NCBI RefSeq assembly: GCF_000390185.1
Contig: NZ_AQHR01000049.1
Location: 1 to 64,000, forward strand
Origin: Lunatimonas lonarensis
Lineage (GTDB): Bacteria > Bacteroidota > Bacteroidia > Cytophagales > Cyclobacteriaceae
Length of the DNA stretch: 64,000 nt
Direction of reading: 5' to 3'
Shown here: one piece after another, positions 25,686-34,734 of the stretch
Layout of the letters: each line of letters begins with the position of its first letter
Numbering within the stretch: position 1 is the stretch's first letter
Position numbers and translations under genes: made by a program
Notes under the pieces: generated by a model
Databases searched by the model: none
What the model was told of the DNA's origin: nothing
The model's input: the letters and a program-made list of their open reading frames with translations, nothing else

Positions 25686-26516
25686 ATGGAAAACCATCAG
25701 GTCAAAACCCTTGCCTATTTTGAAATGCACCTGGAGGAGGGCAAATCACTTTTTGAGGATCTCACACGCAAAATACGCTCGAAAAAGGCGATAAATCTTG
25801 AAAGCAAACTATTTTTCTTTCAAGTCTACCTGGAACTCTTGGGTAAAATCCATTTCAAGGAAAAAACGTTGCGTCTGACTCATTTTAGCCCATTTGACCT
25901 GATTTTCCGCAGTCTAAAGCGAATTCACCATATCAAGTTGATCGAGCAAAAACTGACTGATTTACAATCTACAACCGGGGAACATTATCCAGCTTACGGG
26001 CACGAAATCGGGCAACAGAAAAAGGCAATTTATACAGATGTATTCGATACCCTCGTAGCAGCCCCACTCAAAATTTGGGAGGATCTTTATGTGACCGTGT
26101 TTAGCTATTCAAAAGGCCTAACGCCTCTTCAGCTGAACACCGCAAGTACACAGATTATCAACGAGGAAACCGAATTTGCCAAATTTGACCTGTTGCAGGG
26201 GTCTACCCCTACCGCCCTCAAGAATGTCTACGAGACACTTCAGAAAATCACCCAGTTGGAGAACTTGCGACAACAGGGCAGGTTAAACCCTGTGTTTACG
26301 GACCTAGTCCACGAAAAAATCCGTATTCTCACCGAATCAAACTATGCCTGGTATCAAAACCATCTGTTTTTTCAACATTTCATCCATTTTCTCTCCGACA
26401 CGCAATACATGGAGAAGAAACACCTCCTTCTGGCAAAAAAGGTCAAAAAGGAACATAAAGCACTTACCGAACAGGCGTTGAAGCTGAGTACGGAACTATT
26501 TACCCATATTCTCTAA
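25686..26516 (+). CDS. Conserved helical protein of unknown function
   Basis: 276 residues, not recognised. No signal peptide or membrane segment; the sequence is strongly helical and rich in Lys, Glu, Leu and His (KLFFFQVYLELLGKIHFKEKTLRL, RSLKRIHHIKLIEQKL, LAKKVKKEHKALTEQALKLS). The regular placement of Arg/Lys/His on helices recalls phosphate-binding helical bundles such as CHAD, but the diagnostic CHAD motifs are not evident. It follows the DUF2027-Smr gene with a 2-bp gap, so a shared operon and perhaps a shared process are likely. It is convergent with the trans-sulfuration gene. Confidence 0.7.
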   Translation: MENHQVKTLAYFEMHLEEGKSLFEDLTRKIRSKKAINLESKLFFFQVYLELLGKIHFKEKTLRLTHFSPFDLIFRSLKRIHHIKLIEQKLTDLQSTTGEHYPAYGHEIGQQKKAIYTDVFDTLVAAPLKIWEDLYVTVFSYSKGLTPLQLNTASTQIINEETEFAKFDLLQGSTPTALKNVYETLQKITQLENLRQQGRLNPVFTDLVHEKIRILTESNYAWYQNHLFFQHFIHFLSDTQYMEKKHLLLAKKVKKEHKALTEQALKLSTELFTHIL

Positions 26517-26529
26517 TCAGACAACCGGT

Positions 26530-27675
26530 TCATAACGCATCCAATGCTGCTGACAGATCCTTTTTGAGGTCTTCGGCATCTTCTATGCCAACGCTCAGTC
26601 GGATCAGCGAATCAACCAACCCCACCTTTTCCCGCTCTTCCTTGGGAATGCTGGCATGGGTCATAGTGGCCGGGTGCCCGCATAGCGATTCCACGCCACC
26701 CAGTGATTCCGCGAGAGAAAACAAGCGGAGGTTCTTCATGACGGTAAATGCGGACTCGGTACGGTTATCCTTTAACGTAAAGGATATCATCCCTCCAAAA
26801 TCTTTCATTTGTTTCAAGGCAATCCGATGATTTGGGTGTATCTCAAATCCTGGCCAATACACCTTGTTAACCTTGGGGTGATTAATCAGAAAAGCAGCGA
26901 TCGTTTTACCGTTTTGGCAGTGGCGTTCCATTCTTACATGGAGGGTTTTGATACCTCTGAGCACCAAAAAACAATCCTGTGGTCCGGGTACTGCCCCACA
27001 GGCATTTTGAAGAAATGCCAATTCCTGTCCCAACCGCTCGTCGTTTACCACAATGGCCCCCATTACCACGTCCGAATGGCCCGCTAGGTATTTGGTGACA
27101 GAATGCATCACGATATCCGCACCCAACTCCAAAGGAGTCTGCAAAAAGGGGGTCGCGAAGGTATTGTCTACGGCCAGCAGTATCCCTCGCTCCCGGGTGA
27201 TAGCAGCTATGCCGGCTATGTCTACGATATTCATCATGGGGTTGGTAGGGGTCTCTACCCACACCAATTTGGTACTATCGGTCAAGTGCTGATGCAAATC
27301 CCCGACATTCTCCATGGAAACAAATCGAAATTTTATACCATACCGGCCAAAAACCTTCGTGAAAATCCGGTAGGTTCCCCCATACAGATCGTTCGTGCTT
27401 ACCACTTCGTCACCGGGCTTCAGTAGCTTGACGATCGCATCTATCGCGGCCATCCCCGATGCGAAACAAAGTCCGATCTTTCCGTTTTCCAAGGCCGCCA
27501 GATTATCCTGCAAAACCGTCCGCGTGGGGTTATGGGTCCTCGAATATTCGTATCCCTTATGGTCTCCCGGAGCCTGCTGCACATAGGTAGACGTCTGAAA
27601 AATCGGCGTCATGATAGAACCTGTGGATGGGTCTGGGGATATCCCTGCATGTATGGCTTTAGTGGCGAACTTCAT
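26530..27675 (-). CDS. Cys/Met trans-sulfuration enzyme (cystathionine gamma-synthase/lyase type)
   Basis: 381 residues from ATG 27675, the start that gives the canonical KFATKAIHAG. It is a PLP fold-type I enzyme: YEYSRTHNPTR near the start, FASGMAAIDAIVKLLKPGDEVV, NDLYGGTYRIF, VWVETPTNPMMNIVDI and the PLP lysine in SVTKYLAGHSDVVMGAIV. The C-terminal domain has ESLGGVESLCGHPATMTHASIP and IRLSVGIED, typical of both gamma-synthase and gamma-lyase. Sequence alone does not tell whether it makes cystathionine from homoserine esters or cleaves it to cysteine. Confidence 0.9.
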   Translation of the reverse strand: MKFATKAIHAGISPDPSTGSIMTPIFQTSTYVQQAPGDHKGYEYSRTHNPTRTVLQDNLAALENGKIGLCFASGMAAIDAIVKLLKPGDEVVSTNDLYGGTYRIFTKVFGRYGIKFRFVSMENVGDLHQHLTDSTKLVWVETPTNPMMNIVDIAGIAAITRERGILLAVDNTFATPFLQTPLELGADIVMHSVTKYLAGHSDVVMGAIVVNDERLGQELAFLQNACGAVPGPQDCFLVLRGIKTLHVRMERHCQNGKTIAAFLINHPKVNKVYWPGFEIHPNHRIALKQMKDFGGMISFTLKDNRTESAFTVMKNLRLFSLAESLGGVESLCGHPATMTHASIPKEEREKVGLVDSLIRLSVGIEDAEDLKKDLSAALDAL

Positions 27676-27756
27676 GAGTTGCGAATTACGGTTAAGACGA
27701 TTTGAACTAAGCCAGACAAGGGGGCCATTAAGGCAATTCATCTGGTAAAACTTTCG

Positions 27757-27764
27757 TAGTTTTG
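27757..27764 (+). promoter_or_regulatory. Promoter of the TVP38 gene (-7 TAGTTTTG), nearly leaderless
   Basis: TAGTTTTG is a full TAnnTTTG match that ends 7 bases before the ATG at 27772. The predicted transcription start falls on or next to the start codon, implying a leaderless or nearly leaderless mRNA. The -33 side is weak. Confidence 0.5.
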
Positions 27765-27771
27765 CCCAAAG

Positions 27772-28482
27772 ATGAAGAAAAAACCGACTTTTTTCAAACG
27801 TATCCAAGACATTTACCACACTAAACCGGATTTCTTTTGGTCGGTGGCGTGGGTAGCTCTCATGCCAAGTGTCGGTTCCTTGATAAGCATTCGGTATTTG
27901 CTTTCCAACTACGAAGACTGGTCCTACCCTTGGGTAGATTCTCCCTTCTTCATTTTTACCTTTACCCTGCTGGCCGCCATCTTTATGGGATTTGCGTTGA
28001 TTCCAACCACCCTGCTTGCCGTATTGACGGGGTCAATTTGGGGGTGGCAGGCCTTTCCCTACCTGGTGGCAGCCTACACCCTGGCCTCAGTTCTTGGATA
28101 CCTTTTGGGTAAAACGATAAGTGCGGATCTTTTGGAAACCTTGCTGGGGCAGTATCCAAAAGCCCAAAAAGTAGTCGCTGAGAAACAAAACCGGATGGGC
28201 AACCTGATATTTTTTATCCGTATCAGCCCTGCTATTCCATTTGCTTTTTCAAACATCCTATTCGCATTGCTTTCTACCGGATTGCAAAAAGTCATCTGGT
28301 TTGGCCTTTGGGGCATGCTTCCCCGAACTACCCTGGCTTTCTCATCGGGGGTATTTGCAGAAAGCCTCTATAACGCCATCAAAAACAGGGGCATGGATTC
28401 GACGATGGACCTGCTGCTGCTATTCACTTTTCTATTGATCGGTATCCTTGGAATTTGGCACTTCTTTCGAAGCAAGAGTTAA
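27772..28482 (+). CDS. TVP38/TMEM64 (VTT/DedA-like) membrane protein
   Basis: 236 residues with about five hydrophobic segments (residues ~24-42, ~61-90, ~95-115, ~140-165 and ~205-230). The VTT core motif appears as LLAVLTGSIWGWQAFPYLVAAYTLASVLGYLLGK with the later FFIRISPAIPFAFSNILFAL, which is the FxRxxPxxPF signature of the family. Related proteins are linked to lipid scrambling or transport in the membrane. It is divergent from the trans-sulfuration gene and convergent with the TraB/GumN gene. Confidence 0.88.
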   Translation: MKKKPTFFKRIQDIYHTKPDFFWSVAWVALMPSVGSLISIRYLLSNYEDWSYPWVDSPFFIFTFTLLAAIFMGFALIPTTLLAVLTGSIWGWQAFPYLVAAYTLASVLGYLLGKTISADLLETLLGQYPKAQKVVAEKQNRMGNLIFFIRISPAIPFAFSNILFALLSTGLQKVIWFGLWGMLPRTTLAFSSGVFAESLYNAIKNRGMDSTMDLLLLFTFLLIGILGIWHFFRSKS

Positions 28483-28513
28483 GGATGCTCCCTCGTCCTA
28501 CTATGCGGCTTTT

Positions 28514-29371
28514 TTACTCTCTATCAAGTCTTTTGAGCCTGTACCCTTCGTTCCTCAGCAATTGGATCAATCCGTTTTCTCCTCCAAGGTGCCCCGCACC
28601 TACTGCGAAAAAAACCGACCCGTTCCGCATCCATTCCCCCATGGGATCCACCCAATTGTGATTGCGGTCGTTCAACAATACATCTTGGTAGTCACGGTAT
28701 TCAGGACTCTCCGAAACCATCTTAACCAATACCTCAATATCTTCCTCTCGGTAAGCTTTGATTAGTTTCCTGAACTCCACCCGACCTTTGTCCAAATCCG
28801 ACGCATATTCATAAAAACTTCGGTACTGTTCATCTAGTGGGATCTGGTCAAAAACCGACAGTTGATCTTCGACAGACTCCAATCCATAAATTTCTTTCTT
28901 GGCAGACTTGGCAAGTTTGATTAGCTCGCCCTCGTAGGATTTCGTCTCGCATTCCAAAAGGCTTGGATAAATCAGCGACATCAGCATGAAAGGTCGTAGC
29001 TTTTTCAGCATCCCTATATCCACACCGGTACGCTCCATAAGAAGCGACCGAATCTTTGCGTACTCATCTGCAGACAAAAAATCGGTGATGGATTCTCCCC
29101 CTTCATTATGCATCTTGGACATCATGGAAAGTGCCAATGCTGGGTCATCCAAATCTACCTCAAGCACCAGGGCATTCGAGTCGGCAAGCTTCTCCACTAC
29201 ATTGGCACCCATCTGAAATTCTGAGTCGCAAAGTAGATGTACTGTACCTAAAAGGTAGGAAGGCCTTGAAAGGCCTTGTCCGGATATTTCCCAGAAAACG
29301 CCTTGCGCTCCCGCAAAAAATGGAACCAAGAACGAAAACACCAACACAACCCTGACCAACACAACTGCCAT
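28514..29371 (-). CDS. TraB/GumN family exported protein
   Basis: 285 residues. An N-terminal signal peptide (VVLVFSFLVPFFAGAQG) is followed by the family's conserved pair: GTVHLL near residue 42 and GAGHLGGENGLIQLL near the C-terminus (~258), with a conserved LESVEDQLSVFDQIP in the middle. Members of this fold are proposed metal-dependent peptidases (Tiki/PrgY relatives); the bacterial substrates are not known. The GTVH His and GAGH His are both intact. It starts 30 bp after the pseudouridine synthase gene and is probably co-transcribed with it. Confidence 0.88.
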   Translation of the reverse strand: MAVVLVRVVLVFSFLVPFFAGAQGVFWEISGQGLSRPSYLLGTVHLLCDSEFQMGANVVEKLADSNALVLEVDLDDPALALSMMSKMHNEGGESITDFLSADEYAKIRSLLMERTGVDIGMLKKLRPFMLMSLIYPSLLECETKSYEGELIKLAKSAKKEIYGLESVEDQLSVFDQIPLDEQYRSFYEYASDLDKGRVEFRKLIKAYREEDIEVLVKMVSESPEYRDYQDVLLNDRNHNWVDPMGEWMRNGSVFFAVGAGHLGGENGLIQLLRNEGYRLKRLDRE

Positions 29372-29401
29372 ACCTCTTTATTAATACAAGCCCTCAAAAA
29401 C

Positions 29402-30133
29402 TCAGCCACTAAACGTTCGATCAAGGTGCTGATCCTTCGCCTTAACCTCTTCAAACTCCAAAAATTGCTCCCAAAAAGGTTCTCCGGGCAATGCTGCCCG
29501 CAGGTATAATCGCTCTTTCTTGATAGGATGGTCAAATATCAGGTGAAAAGCATGCAGATTGATTGAAGCATCTTGGTTCGGTCTTGAAAAACCATATTTA
29601 ACATCACCGCGAATAGGACAACCCATGGATGCCAACTGTACACGTATCTGATGGGGTCTTCCACTGATGGGCCTAACCTCCAGCAGCCAATGATCATTCA
29701 GCTTTCCGAGGCGTTTAAAATTCAATTCAGCTTTTTTTGAACCCGAAACTTCGGATTTATGAGCCATTACCACATTTCGCTGTTCATCTTTTACCAGCCA
29801 ATGGGTTAGTTTCCCTTTTTCTTCCTTTGGCTTTTGTTTTACGACCGCCCAGTAAATCTTGTGAATGTCCCTTTTCCTAAAAAGGGCCGTCATCCGTTCC
29901 AATGCTTTGGAAGTACGGGCAAAAACGACGATCCCGCTAACCGGGCGATCCAGCCGATGCACAGGATGCAGAAAAACCGCTCCCGGCTTCTGGTATTTCT
30001 GGGCAATATAGTCCTTACAATAATCTGTTAGCGTCTTGTCACCGGTCTTATCACCCTGAACAAGTATCCCAGACCGCTTATTGACTACTAACAGGTGGTT
30101 GTCTTCGTATATGATATTGAAAGGCTTCGTCAT
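29402..30133 (-). CDS. RluA-family pseudouridine synthase
   Basis: 243 residues, the short form without an S4 RNA-binding domain. The catalytic motif HRLDRPVSGIVVFARTSKA carries the essential Asp, and GRPHQIRVQLASMGCPIRGDVKYG is the second family block. The enzyme converts uridine to pseudouridine in rRNA or tRNA. Single-domain members of this size are often annotated RluA or TruC-like, and the exact target cannot be read from the sequence. It has its own promoter at 30153-30160. Confidence 0.9.
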   Translation of the reverse strand: MTKPFNIIYEDNHLLVVNKRSGILVQGDKTGDKTLTDYCKDYIAQKYQKPGAVFLHPVHRLDRPVSGIVVFARTSKALERMTALFRKRDIHKIYWAVVKQKPKEEKGKLTHWLVKDEQRNVVMAHKSEVSGSKKAELNFKRLGKLNDHWLLEVRPISGRPHQIRVQLASMGCPIRGDVKYGFSRPNQDASINLHAFHLIFDHPIKKERLYLRAALPGEPFWEQFLEFEEVKAKDQHLDRTFSG

Positions 30134-30152
30134 GGGTTGGTAGCTTGATAAG

Positions 30153-30160
30153 CAAAGGTA
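30153..30160 (-). promoter_or_regulatory. Promoter of the pseudouridine synthase gene (-7 TACCTTTG)
   Basis: TACCTTTG on the minus strand is a full consensus match. The predicted leader is about 13 nt. The identical octamer precedes prfC. Confidence 0.6.
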
Positions 30161-30183
30161 CTGAAATACAGAAACAACTCCTG

Positions 30184-31764
30184 TTAATATTCGGAAGTAA
30201 AATGAAACGATATATCCGGGAAATTATCCTGAACCATCTGAAGCCAAGCTTTGCTCTCGGCCATAAAGACCCATTTACCATCTTTGTCCTTCGCAATGTG
30301 GCGTTGCTTTGACCGGATGAACTCATCCAGCTTCTTCCTATCCTTGCTGTAGATCCAACATGCCTTGTAGAGGTTCATGGGAACAAAATCAACGGTGGCG
30401 TTGTACTCGTTTTTCAAGCGAAACTGAATCACCTCAAATTGCAGCTGTCCCACGGTACCGACTACTTTACGGGATCCAATCTCAAAGGTAAACAGCTGGG
30501 CCACCCCTTCTTCCATGAGTTGCTGAAGACCTTTTTCCAGCTGTTTGGTTTTCATGGCGTCTTTGTTGACCACCTCCCTGAAAATCTCCGGTGAAAAGCT
30601 TGGAATCCCCTTAAAGTGAAGGTTCTCTCCCTCTGTGAGTGTATCCCCAATCTTAAGGTTACCGGTATCGTATAACCCGACAATATCTCCAGGAAATGCC
30701 TCGTCGACAATTTCCTTATCCTGGGCCATGAACGAGGTAACATTGGAAAACCGCAATGCCTTTGTACCCCTTACGTGGTTGTAGGGTTTGTTACGCTCAA
30801 ACTTACCCGAACACACCCTCAAAAACGCAATTCTATTTCGATGCTTTGGATCCATATTTGCGTGGATTTTAAAAATAAACCCAGAAAACTGGCTCTCCTC
30901 GGGATTCACCTCACGTTGATCTGTGGACCTGGTCTTGGGAGTCGGTGCGATTTTTATAAACGTATCCAACATCTCCTGGATTCCGAAGTTATTGACAGCC
31001 GATCCAAAAAACACAGGCGCGACTTTTCCTTGCAGATACTCGCTTACTTCAAATTCCGGATACACCCCCTCGATCAACTCTACATCATCCCGCAATTGGT
31101 TAGATAATGTAGTACCAATATAGTTGTCCAATCGGGGATCGGATAAATCTTCTATCGTGATTCGATCATCGGAAACCTTACGCTGGCTCGGAGAAAACAG
31201 GTTTAGCTGCTTATCGTACAGATTATAGACGCCCTTGAAGGATTTCCCCATCGAGATTGGCCAGGATAGCGGCCTCACGCTGATGTTCAGTTTGTTCTCC
31301 ACCTCATCCAAGAGTTCGTAGGGATCGCGTCCTTCTCTGTCCAATTTATTGATGAAACAGATCACAGGGGTATTCCGCATCCTACATACTTCCATTAGTT
31401 TTTCAGTCTGTATCTCTACGCCCTTAACGCAGTCGATTACCATGATCACAGAGTCAACGGCGGTCAGGGTTCGGTAGGTATCTTCTGCGAAATCCTGGTG
31501 ACCAGGTGTATCGAGCAGATTGATTTTCATCCCCTTATACTCAAACCCCATAACGGAGGTAGCCACGGAAATCCCCCGCTGCTTTTCGATTTCCATCCAG
31601 TCGGATTTTGTGGCGGTATCGATCTTATTGGACTTCACCGCACCGGCGGTCTTGATAGCCCCTCCAAAAAGCAACATCTTCTCCGTCAAGGTGGTTTTAC
31701 CGGCATCTGGGTGGGCAATTATGCCAAAAGTCTTACGCTTGTGGATCTCTTGAATTAAACTCAT
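30184..31764 (-). CDS. prfC: Peptide chain release factor 3
   Basis: 526 residues. It is a translational GTPase with G1 [11 protein letters not shown]2 region [11 protein letters not shown]3 DTPGHQDF, G4 NKLD, a domain-2 beta-barrel ([17 protein letters not shown] onward) and the RF3-specific C-terminal domain ([16 protein letters not shown]). It recycles RF1/RF2 after termination. The start [24 protein letters not shown] is typical. It sits between its own promoter and the pseudouridine synthase promoter, so it is probably monocistronic. Confidence 0.97.
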   Translation of the reverse strand: MSLIQEIHKRKTFGIIAHPDAGKTTLTEKMLLFGGAIKTAGAVKSNKIDTATKSDWMEIEKQRGISVATSVMGFEYKGMKINLLDTPGHQDFAEDTYRTLTAVDSVIMVIDCVKGVEIQTEKLMEVCRMRNTPVICFINKLDREGRDPYELLDEVENKLNISVRPLSWPISMGKSFKGVYNLYDKQLNLFSPSQRKVSDDRITIEDLSDPRLDNYIGTTLSNQLRDDVELIEGVYPEFEVSEYLQGKVAPVFFGSAVNNFGIQEMLDTFIKIAPTPKTRSTDQREVNPEESQFSGFIFKIHANMDPKHRNRIAFLRVCSGKFERNKPYNHVRGTKALRFSNVTSFMAQDKEIVDEAFPGDIVGLYDTGNLKIGDTLTEGENLHFKGIPSFSPEIFREVVNKDAMKTKQLEKGLQQLMEEGVAQLFTFEIGSRKVVGTVGQLQFEVIQFRLKNEYNATVDFVPMNLYKACWIYSKDRKKLDEFIRSKQRHIAKDKDGKWVFMAESKAWLQMVQDNFPDISFHFTSEY

Positions 31765-31790
31765 TTTTCAACAGGGGTATTTTAAGGCTG

Positions 31791-31798
31791 CAAAGGTA
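31791..31798 (-). promoter_or_regulatory. prfC promoter (-7 TACCTTTG)
   Basis: TACCTTTG on the minus strand lies 27 bases upstream of the prfC ATG, predicting a ~20-nt leader. It is a perfect match to the Bacteroidota -7 consensus. Confidence 0.6.
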
Positions 31799-31895
31799 CG
31801 GAAAATGACCATAAAAACAGGCTACCCCAGTAAGTACTTGTGCATGAGGAATACAGGCACCGAAAAACTGCTGTATATGGGCCCTTTGGGTTAGC

Positions 31896-33119
31896 CTACC
31901 AAATCGTTTCCTCTTTGAACTGAACGGGTTCCGAAACACCCCGAAGGACAATCCGAAAAGTAGTTCCTTTTCCCAGTTCCGAGCTATTAACGAAAACCCT
32001 ACCCTGGTGATACCCCTCAATGATTCGCTTGGCCAGTGTCAGTCCCAATCCCCAGCCGCGCTTTCGGGTGGTAAATCCCGGATTGAACACCTTTTTAAAC
32101 ATCCCTTTCTCCATTCCTTTGCCGGTGTCCGCAATGTCGATGAAAACAAAACGCTCACTTTCTTTGACAATGTCAATGTGTATGGTACCCTGTCCCTTCA
32201 TCGCATCCACGGCATTTTTGCAGATGTTTTCCACTACCCATTCAAACAATGGCTTGTTAAGTAATGCCTCAATGTGTTCGGCGTGGGAATTTAGGTGGAT
32301 CTCAACCTTGCTGGAAATGCGGGGCCTAAGGTAGCTTATGGTCTCCTCTACTGCCTTGAATACATTCTCAGCCTTGATGATCGGCGTGCTGCCGATATTG
32401 CTAAACCGCTCGGTTACTACCTGAAGCTTTTTTACATCCTTGTCCAGCTCCATGATCACCTCCTTGTTCTCTTCCCAAACGGGGGAGTTTTTGAAGTAAT
32501 CTATCCAAGCCATCAAGGAGGCGAGAGGCGTGCCCAGCTGATGGGCTGTTTCCTTGGTCAAACCAGCCCATAACCTGTTTTGCTCCGCTACCTTGGATTG
32601 GTTGAAAAGTGCGTAAGCAAGTAGCCCAAATACCAGAATAACCGATAACTGAACATAGGGATAGTACTTCAGCCGTGTCAGTAGTTCGGAATTCCGATAG
32701 TAGATAAAATAATCATCCAATAACTTGATAGGCTCATAAAGCGCTTTCATCTCAGCCAACTCAGCTCTCAACTGTCTTTCGATCTCATCCTCCGAGCTGT
32801 TCTTCTTAAATTTGATATTCTTATATTCGAGTGGGTTGCCGTTTGCGTCGGTGGTAATCACCGGAATGGAGCGGTTTTCCTGGATAATGTCCTGAAAGAT
32901 AAACGTCAGGTTATCGGTGTTGACAGACGCGTACTCCAGTGCCGATGCATACAGATCGACCTGCCTTCTCTCCCTCTCCTTCAATTCCTCCACCAACGTA
33001 TTGGTATAGTAAATGGAGCCAAAACTGATCACTAAGGAAAACCCAAAAATAATCCACTTGACATTTCCTTTATTATTGTAAAAATCCAAGGTGGTGAGAT
33101 CTTGAAACGTACTTTTCAT
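31896..33119 (-). CDS. Orphan sensor histidine kinase (HQLGTPL type)
   Basis: 407 residues from ATG 33119; ATG 33140 is also in frame. Two transmembrane helices (~20-41 and ~150-172) flank a ~110-residue helical extracytoplasmic sensor. The H-box KETAHQLGTPLASLMAWIDYF belongs to the 'HxxGTPL' group common in Bacteroidota. The ATPase boxes follow: NICKNAVDAM (N), DIADTGKGM (G1), FNPGFTTR (F) and GWGLGLTLAKRI (G2). All catalytic residues look intact. No response regulator is beside it, so the partner is elsewhere. Its start codon falls within the 5' part of dispersed repeat copy B, which therefore sits where its promoter or leader should be. Confidence 0.92.
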   Translation of the reverse strand: MKSTFQDLTTLDFYNNKGNVKWIIFGFSLVISFGSIYYTNTLVEELKERERRQVDLYASALEYASVNTDNLTFIFQDIIQENRSIPVITTDANGNPLEYKNIKFKKNSSEDEIERQLRAELAEMKALYEPIKLLDDYFIYYRNSELLTRLKYYPYVQLSVILVFGLLAYALFNQSKVAEQNRLWAGLTKETAHQLGTPLASLMAWIDYFKNSPVWEENKEVIMELDKDVKKLQVVTERFSNIGSTPIIKAENVFKAVEETISYLRPRISSKVEIHLNSHAEHIEALLNKPLFEWVVENICKNAVDAMKGQGTIHIDIVKESERFVFIDIADTGKGMEKGMFKKVFNPGFTTRKRGWGLGLTLAKRIIEGYHQGRVFVNSSELGKGTTFRIVLRGVSEPVQFKEETIW

Positions 33120-33172
33120 GTGTCTATAATTGTTTTTCAAAGGTCACATGGAATCTCGCATGGCTGATAGTC
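33113..33172. repeat. Dispersed repeat, copy B
   Basis: This 60-bp block matches 545-580 plus 602-625 with about four mismatches and lacks the 21-nt insert of copy A. It includes the histidine kinase start codon and its immediate upstream region. The two copies are 32 kb apart in unrelated contexts, which suggests a multi-copy genomic repeat. Confidence 0.75.
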
Positions 33173-33423
33173 ATCCCAGTGTGTGACGGCTACGTCATGC
33201 TCGATTTCACTTGGCTTTTATTGATCTGCTGCGGTAGGGCACATTAAATCAAATGCCAATCGAAATGATTGAAAACGGTTTTTCTCAAGTAACCTGAAAA
33301 CCCTCAGCAGCTGACCGGTTTTACACAATTTGAGTTGGATGATCGGCTTCCTTTGCAAACACTCAATTAACTGTAAGGATACGGAAATATTGTCTTTTGG
33401 ACAACAAATAAAAACAGAAGGAA
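33120..33423. other. 304-bp intergenic region between kinase and ABC permease genes
   Basis: The first 53 bp belong to dispersed repeat copy B. The rest has no open frame of note on either strand and no consensus -7 box. A weak stem TTGTC-CAAAA-GACAA is near 33390-33405 (minus strand), downstream of the permease gene. The kinase promoter must be here but was not identified. Confidence 0.5.
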
Positions 33424-34734
33424 TCAATTCTCACGGATCCATCTCCAAAGCGTCTTGTAACTCACTTTTGACCCATGGATAAGAATGCCTATTCGGTAGA
33501 TTTTACCCGCAGCCCAGGTCGTTGTCAGAAACCCAACAACCAACAGGGAAATCGAAATGGCCAATTGAATGAACGGAACCCCAAAACTCACCCGCCCCAT
33601 CATCGCTACCGGGGAGGTAAACGGAATGATCGAAAGCCAGTAGGAAATCTTGCTATTGGGATCATCCAACACAAAAATAAACAACCCCATGTAAGCGATC
33701 AGTAGCGGGATGGTCACCGGGAACATAAACTGCTGCGCATCGGATGGGCTATCCACGGCAGCACCAATAGCTGCAAAAAAAGCACCATAGAGTAAGTATC
33801 CGCCGACAAAATAAATGATGAAGGTAACGACCAACAACGTAAAATTGATGTCCTGCAATACCCCCAACATACTTACAATCTCCGCATTATCGTTGATCCA
33901 CTCAGTTGCTTCCGGATTGGAAAGCTCCATCAGCTGTTGCTGGGGCATACGCATGCCAAAATATCCCATAACCAAGGATGATACTACGGTAATTAGCACA
34001 ATCCAAATCATGAACTGTGTCAAACCAACGGCACCTATACCAACAATTTTCCCCAGCATCAATTGAAAGGGCTTCAGCGATGACACCAAAATCTCAATGA
34101 TCCTACTGGATTTCTCTTCAATTACCCCTTGCATGATTTGATTGCCATACACAAAGATAAAGGTGTAGATCAGAATACCGGTGATAAAGCCAATTCCGTA
34201 GTTTACCATCGAATTGGAAATTTTTTCACTACCTGACTGCTCCAACCGGATGGAGGTGACCGAAACGGAAGTCTTTAATCGTTCCAAAACAAGGGGGTCA
34301 ATACCCGAGTCCTGTAGCTTTTTCTCCTCGACCTTGCTCTTAATCAATGATTCCAGGCTTTTAAGGATCGAAAGACTGGGGGTTTCTTCAGCGAAAAACG
34401 ATACTTGAACCGGTCGATCCACCGAGATCTTGGGGATATAAAGGACACCAAATCGGCTATTGGCCCTCATGGAGGCTTTTGCTTCTTCTATTCCTTTGCC
34501 GATGTAGGAGAAAACAAACATCTCGTTGCTCTCGAGGTAAAACGTACCATTTTCATCCACCACTTCTATAATCCTCGCCTGTTCCCCTGGGGAGTCACTC
34601 AATCCCAACCAAAGGAACACGCCCAAGATCGACGGAAAAATAAGTGGCGTCAAGATGGTCGCCACGATAAAAGACCTCTTTTTTACACGGGCCAAATACT
34701 CCCGTTTGATCACCAACAAGATCTTATTCCCCAT
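33424..34734 (-). CDS. ABC exporter permease, NatB-like
   Basis: 436 residues. One N-terminal membrane helix (SFIVATILTPLIFPSILGVFLWL, ~22-44) is followed by a ~130-residue extracytoplasmic domain and then about five C-terminal membrane helices. The family block GVIEEKSSRIIEILVSSLKPFQLMLGKIVGIGAVGL, shared by NatB/ABC2_membrane_3 permeases, precedes the helix cluster. NatAB-type exporters move sodium or drugs; substrate is unproven here. Its start overlaps the end of the ATPase gene by 11 bp. Confidence 0.88.
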   Translation of the reverse strand: MGNKILLVIKREYLARVKKRSFIVATILTPLIFPSILGVFLWLGLSDSPGEQARIIEVVDENGTFYLESNEMFVFSYIGKGIEEAKASMRANSRFGVLYIPKISVDRPVQVSFFAEETPSLSILKSLESLIKSKVEEKKLQDSGIDPLVLERLKTSVSVTSIRLEQSGSEKISNSMVNYGIGFITGILIYTFIFVYGNQIMQGVIEEKSSRIIEILVSSLKPFQLMLGKIVGIGAVGLTQFMIWIVLITVVSSLVMGYFGMRMPQQQLMELSNPEATEWINDNAEIVSMLGVLQDINFTLLVVTFIIYFVGGYLLYGAFFAAIGAAVDSPSDAQQFMFPVTIPLLIAYMGLFIFVLDDPNSKISYWLSIIPFTSPVAMMGRVSFGVPFIQLAISISLLVVGFLTTTWAAGKIYRIGILIHGSKVSYKTLWRWIREN

